Origin: Archilochus colubris
Taxonomy: Eukaryota > Chordata > Aves > Apodiformes > Trochilidae
Assembly (NCBI GenBank): GCA_023079485.1
Contig: CM041090.1
Span: 248,001-312,000 of the forward strand
Reading direction: 5' to 3'
Length of the DNA: 64,000 nucleotides
Positions 59,764 to 64,000 of this stretch are shown here, piece after piece. How positions within the stretch are numbered: the first letter of the stretch is position 1; every line of letters starts with the position of its first letter. Under the pieces are notes generated by a model. It did not search any database, had not been told where the DNA came from, and was given only the letters and a program-made list of their open reading frames with translations. A program made the position numbers and the translations under genes.

Positions 59764-62596
59764 GTGGGTGCCTTTTCTCTTCCCCATTGCATGAGAGTAA
59801 GAGACTGACATGGAGTTACAGCAAACTCGGGAATCTGTTTTCTTCCAGGTGATTCAAAAGTGCCACAGATTGTGTTAAGAAAATGAAAGGAATTAATACA
59901 TGCAAATATAGTTCATTATTTGTGTTACGGCTCTGTCTTACATCCCTTATCACAGGCCTTTGTGTTAAGTACTATACAGAAAAAGAGCAAAAAGATGAGC
60001 TTTGCACAGAACCTTACTTGTACTGTAGAAGTCATTGGAAACTAGTTCACATCAAGTCCTCTCTGAGTAATACACTGCTAACAATATTTTCTTGTCTAAG
60101 CTGTGTAGGTTGGATGATGTATGAACCAGTGCAGACCCAGTCCTTCTCTGGAGACCTTGTTGACTAACAGAAATAATATTTTTCTTTGTTACTAAATACA
60201 GAATGTGGGAAAGTGGATGATGCAGAGAAAACAGCTCAGAAAGAAAGCAGAGGACTGTACTGTTGCCCTTTTTCAGAGTTAAATTGCACTTTAAGGTTGG
60301 GGGAGAAATGGGGTATATGAATATTTTTCCTTTCTCTTAAGTACCTAAGCAACCAACCCACCCTCCTTCCTTTTCTTCCTCTTTCATCTTTACTTTGTCT
60401 TGTGTTAGGATCTGGACCAAACTGATATTCATGGAAATGTTATGAATTGAGACTGTTTAACCCAAATCCAATAACTGAGTGTGTGCAGACTTGCTTGGCA
60501 GAAGGCAGCAAACAGGGAGATTTCAGGGGACTGCTTTCCTGTACAGGTGTTTTATGTCTGTATAGACAGCTCTTGTTGTAACCACCATGCTAGTTGGGAA
60601 TGGTGGGTAGCATTCATTCTCCAGGCTTAAACTTTTCTTATTTCTTTCCTCAGGTTTAGCTCAAGTGGGAAGGGTTGGTGTATTTGGGTGTTGGGAATTT
60701 GCCTTTTCTAGGTGCTTTGCTGACATCTTAGTTATATGCCTGTTACGTTAATTGTCAGCTGAGATGCATTCATCTTGCCTAGCATAGGGAAAGTTGTTTT
60801 GTTTTGTTTTGTTTTTCTGAGTAATTGGTACCTTGCTGAAGAACGACATGCAAAAATAGCAACCTCGTTTCTTTATTTTATTACCTTCCCAATAAGACAA
60901 ATATGCCAAATGAGTTTTATTACTATTTGGCCTGGAATAAGACTCTCTGGAGTCTGCTGCCTTGGCTAACCAAGCGTTCAAAATTTAGTTTATGGAAAGG
61001 AAAAAAATATGAGAGAGAGAAGAAAATGTGAATCTTTGAGCCTGTATGAAGGAGAAAGCAAGCAGTGATACATTTTTGTGAGTGTCTGATTGCCCAGCTG
61101 TTTGCTGAAAACAGCCATGATCTCATGGATTCTTCTGCAGACAGGGTGCAAAATAGGGGCTTCTTTTATCATAGAGTTCCACGGACCTCCTAAAGGTGTG
61201 ACAGACCTTGAGCATCAAAGATAAATGGACAAACTATGTGGAAGGAGGACTGAAGGGAGCTAAAGGATGGTGAGGACTAAAAGAGGGGAGAGTGCAGGGA
61301 GCAGGTACTAACACGTAAGAAAGAGCTGGAAGAGACTACTTTAGAGGTGCAGTAACTAAGGTTGGGATGGCTCTTTCAAGAAGTCATGAATCTGTGAGGT
61401 GGTAGATGGCATGTTTGCTCTGCTTCCTGTCCCCAAGAACTTCTAAATTAAGAAATAATGGGTAGCTTACCACTTCTCCAACTTGCCTTTATCCTGATCA
61501 GGGGTCCATGCAGTCAGTCAGCTAGTCCCTGTATTTGCCATCTCTTGCTTTCTCTGTACAACAGCCTCCAAACATTTGGGGGTGAGGTCACTGTGGGTCC
61601 ATGCCAAGATCTAGTTGGGAGCTTTTTTGATGACATACTTTCAGTTATAAATTGCCATTTAGATGAAACCAAAACAGTGCTAGGAAATCTGCTTGGTGGT
61701 GGCCACTTTGCACAGCTCCTGCCCCTCTGATTAAACGAGGCCTGTTTCAGAAACAACTCAAGGTGGCAAAATTCCATTCCTGGGTCTCAAATGGAGCAGC
61801 CACAATGAGCTGGCCTTTGAAGGCTTGCAGAAGGATGCAAATAGTTTCTTAAATTGGGGCAGAACAGTGAGTGCTTGGAAGATGCCAGAAAGTCTTTGCC
61901 ATCATTTGATCTAGGATTGTCTGTTTGAGGAATTGTGGAAGGAAAGCAGGCTGATTTACAGCCTGTTAAAAGTTAGCATTCATCGGTGCAGTCTGCACAG
62001 CCTGAGTTGAGGGGAGAACCATCTGTGATCAAAGGACAAATTTAGCTCTGTACATTAGTCAAAAGGCAGGGGTCTTGAGAGAAGATAGACACACACTATA
62101 AAGCTTTGCTGGAAAGTTACTTGACCCAAGATTAATTGGAGGCCCAATGATCTTGGAGAGGAAGACTGCAGATCTGAGCAAGGCTTATACTAGTTGTGCT
62201 GGCTGCAGAATGCTGGAGTTGAGTTTTACCACTAGGTTCTTCCAAATTCAGAAGACAAAGTCAGCATTCTGTGCATGCCCAAAGAGGAGCTAAGGGATTA
62301 AGCACTGAAATGTCCCTCCATCAGCTGACAGGAAGTTTCCTTCTGCCAGTTTAGATCCTGTGGTGGCTTTGCCATCCAAAAGCTTTTCAGGTGGTAGGTG
62401 TTGAGCACACTTGACAGGGCTTCTAGGGGTGGAACCTAGGCAGCATCTGTGCCAACAGCCAGCTACCAAGAGTGCAGTCCAGAAACAGGATCAAAATGTC
62501 TTAATTAAAAAGGAGAGGTGGGGAGGGTGTGTATGTAGTTGAACAGCATGTCACTTCCTGCTGGAGCTGAGCAAATACTACAGAGAGAAGGAAAAA
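59764..62596 (+). other. SMOC1: SMOC1 intron or 3' region, last exon not identified
   Basis: The donor GTGGGTGC starts at 59764. Human SMOC1 ends, as I recall, with a very short exon coding for GRLV and a stop. I found no convincing match for it here, so it may lie beyond the window. A possible alternative acceptor with an open phase-1 frame is at 60202. A (TTTTG)n tract lies at 60796-60816. The rest is ordinary AT-rich sequence with no recognised repeat until the CR1 at 62.6 kb. Confidence 0.6.
60796..60816. repeat. (TTTTG)n microsatellite
   Basis: Four TTTTG units followed by a T run. It is a short low-complexity tract. Confidence 0.85.
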
Positions 62597-64000
62597 CAGG
62601 TTTGGGTTGGAAGGGACCTTTAGAGGCCTTTTAGTCCAACCCCTCTGCAGTGAGCAGAGATGCCTTCAACTGGGCCAGTTTGCTCAGAGCCCTGTCCAAC
62701 AGGACCTTGAATGTTTCCAAGGACAGGCCTTCTACCACCTCTCTGGGCAACCTGTCCCAGTGTTTCACTCCCCTCATTGTAAAAAGTTTCTTCCTTATAT
62801 CTAGTGTAAATCTAACCCCTCATTATTAAAACCTTTGTCCTATCACAACAGGCCCTGCTAAAAAGCCTGTCCTGTCTTTCTTGTAAGGCTGCTTTAAGTA
62901 CTAAAGGCTATAGGTAGACCTTATAGAAGTGTTTCATCTTTAGGCTGAACAACCCCAATCTCTCTTTGCCTGCCTTCATAGGAAGTGTGTTCCATCCCTC
63001 TGATCACTTTTGTGGCCCTCCTTTGGAACCACTCCAACAGGTCTGTGTGTTTCCTGTGCTGAAGGCTCCAGAACTGGACACAGTGCTCCAGATCAGGTCT
63101 CATGAGAGAGAAAGAATCACCCTTGACCTGCTGACCATGCTTCTTTTTATGCAGCCTGGGATGTGGTTGGCTTTCTGTGCTGTGGGTCCACTTGTTGGCT
63201 CATATCCAGCTTTTCATTTACCAGTACCCCCAAGTCCTTCCCTTCAGGGTTACTCTCAATCCTTTCACCTCTCAGCCTGTACTGATTCCAGTGACTGCCT
63301 TAGCTCAGGTGCAGGACCATGTACCTTGTGTTGTTGAACCTCATGAAATTCACATGAGACCACTTCTTGAGCTTGTCTAGGATGTGAAATCCCATCCCTT
63401 GGGTGTGTTAACAGCTTGGTGTCATCTGCACACTTGTGGGGTATGCACTCAATCCCACTGTCATTGGTGAAGCTATTCAACAGCATTCATCCCAATACAG
63501 ACCCTTGAAGGACACCACTCATCATTGATCTCTATATGGATGTTGAGCCATTGACCACAACTATCTGGATGTGACTGTCCAGCCAATTTCTTATTCACTG
63601 ACCAGTCCATCCATCAAATCCATATCTCTCCAGTTTACAGAGAAGGTTGTTGTGGGTGGCTGTTTCAAAGGCCTTACATAAATCCAGATAGAGGACATCC
63701 ATCCCTCTTCCATTGTCCACTGGTATAGTCACTTCATCACAGAAGAACACCAGATTGGTCAGGGAAGACTTGGCTTTAGTGAAGCCTTGCTGGCTGTATT
63801 GAATCATCTCCTTGCTCTGCATGTGCCTTAGCATAGCTTCTAGGAGGGTATTTGTCCATGATCTTTCCAGACACAGTTGTGAGGCTGACAAGTTTGTAGT
63901 TCCCAAGGTCCTCCTTTCTACCCTTTTTAAAAATGGGTGCAATGTTTCCCTTTTTCCAGTCACCAGGTATTTCATATGACTGCTATGACTTTTCAAGTAT
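62597..64000 (-). mobile_element. Long CR1 LINE copy, minus strand, running off the window
   Basis: The left edge (GGTTTGGGTTGGAAGGGACC at 62600, then TAGTCCAACCCC at 62630) is the reverse complement of a CR1 3' end. Minus-strand frames show decayed ORF2: MRPDLEHCVQFWSLQHRKHT at about 63100, CADDTKLLTHP at about 63430 (the reverse transcriptase FADD motif as CADD), and [20 protein letters not shown] with [20 protein letters not shown] at about 63700. Frames are separated by stops and shifts. The aspartates of the catalytic pair survive but the protein is not intact. It is at least 1.4 kb long; its 5' end lies outside the window. Confidence 0.92.

Noticed and set aside
59764..59852. Open extension of the EF-hand exon past the donor
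   Set aside because: The family splices here. The added residues (GCLFSSPLHESKRL...) are not SMOC1-like.
1..64000. CRISPR arrays, rRNA or tRNA genes, operons and bacterial signals
   Set aside because: None was seen. Gene structure and repeats are those of a bird nuclear genome.

Overview
This window is vertebrate, and almost certainly bird, nuclear DNA. It holds small exons with GT-AG splice sites in long AT-rich introns. The dispersed repeats are mostly CR1 LINEs, the dominant avian retrotransposon, several ending in the diagnostic ATTCTATG-type tail. I see no prokaryotic genes, rRNA, tRNA or CRISPR array. The only gene I can support is the middle and 3' part of SMOC1 (SPARC-related modular calcium-binding protein 1), on the + strand. 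I cannot name the species from this sequence alone.

Eight SMOC1 exons can be placed to the base: 1927-2026, 4701-4748, 22543-22599, 27257-27337, 45519-45711, 46515-46597, 50056-50161 and 59516-59763. They total 916 coding bases and join in one uninterrupted frame. In order they encode the second half of thyroglobulin type-1 domain 1, a SMOC-specific linker spread over three tiny phase 1-1 exons, a complete thyroglobulin type-1 domain 2, and the extracellular calcium-binding (EC) domain with a basic helix and two EF-hand loops. The signal peptide, the follistatin/Kazal domain and the first half of thyroglobulin domain 1 lie upstream of the window. The very short C-terminal exon was not identified with confidence.

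The rest is intron plus repeats. About 1-1.9 kb: intron with a small CR1 piece. About 2.0-4.7 kb: intron with a minus-strand CR1. About 4.7-22.5 kb: a long intron with T/G-rich runs, a probable hAT transposase relic (about 19.1 kb) and a CR1. About 27.3-45.5 kb: a long intron holding a CR1 nested inside an oppositely oriented CR1 (28.0-30.0 kb), three further CR1-like pieces, and the first copy of a 464-bp duplicated block. The second copy, about 99% identical, lies at 48.3-48.8 kb, so this direct-repeat pair brackets both exons of thyroglobulin domain 2. About 50.2-59.5 kb: an intron with a dinucleotide tract, palindromes, AT-rich possibly conserved sequence, an exon-like 48-bp segment and an LTR/promoter-like block. 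From 62.6 kb to the window end: a long minus-strand CR1 with reverse-transcriptase remnants.

I found no new multi-gene system. The observations most worth following are the direct repeat pair around an in-frame domain cassette, the nested CR1 able to fold into a long RNA hairpin, the unannotated exon candidates (55004-55051 and 60202-60320) and a palindrome/octamer-like cluster at 53.2 kb.
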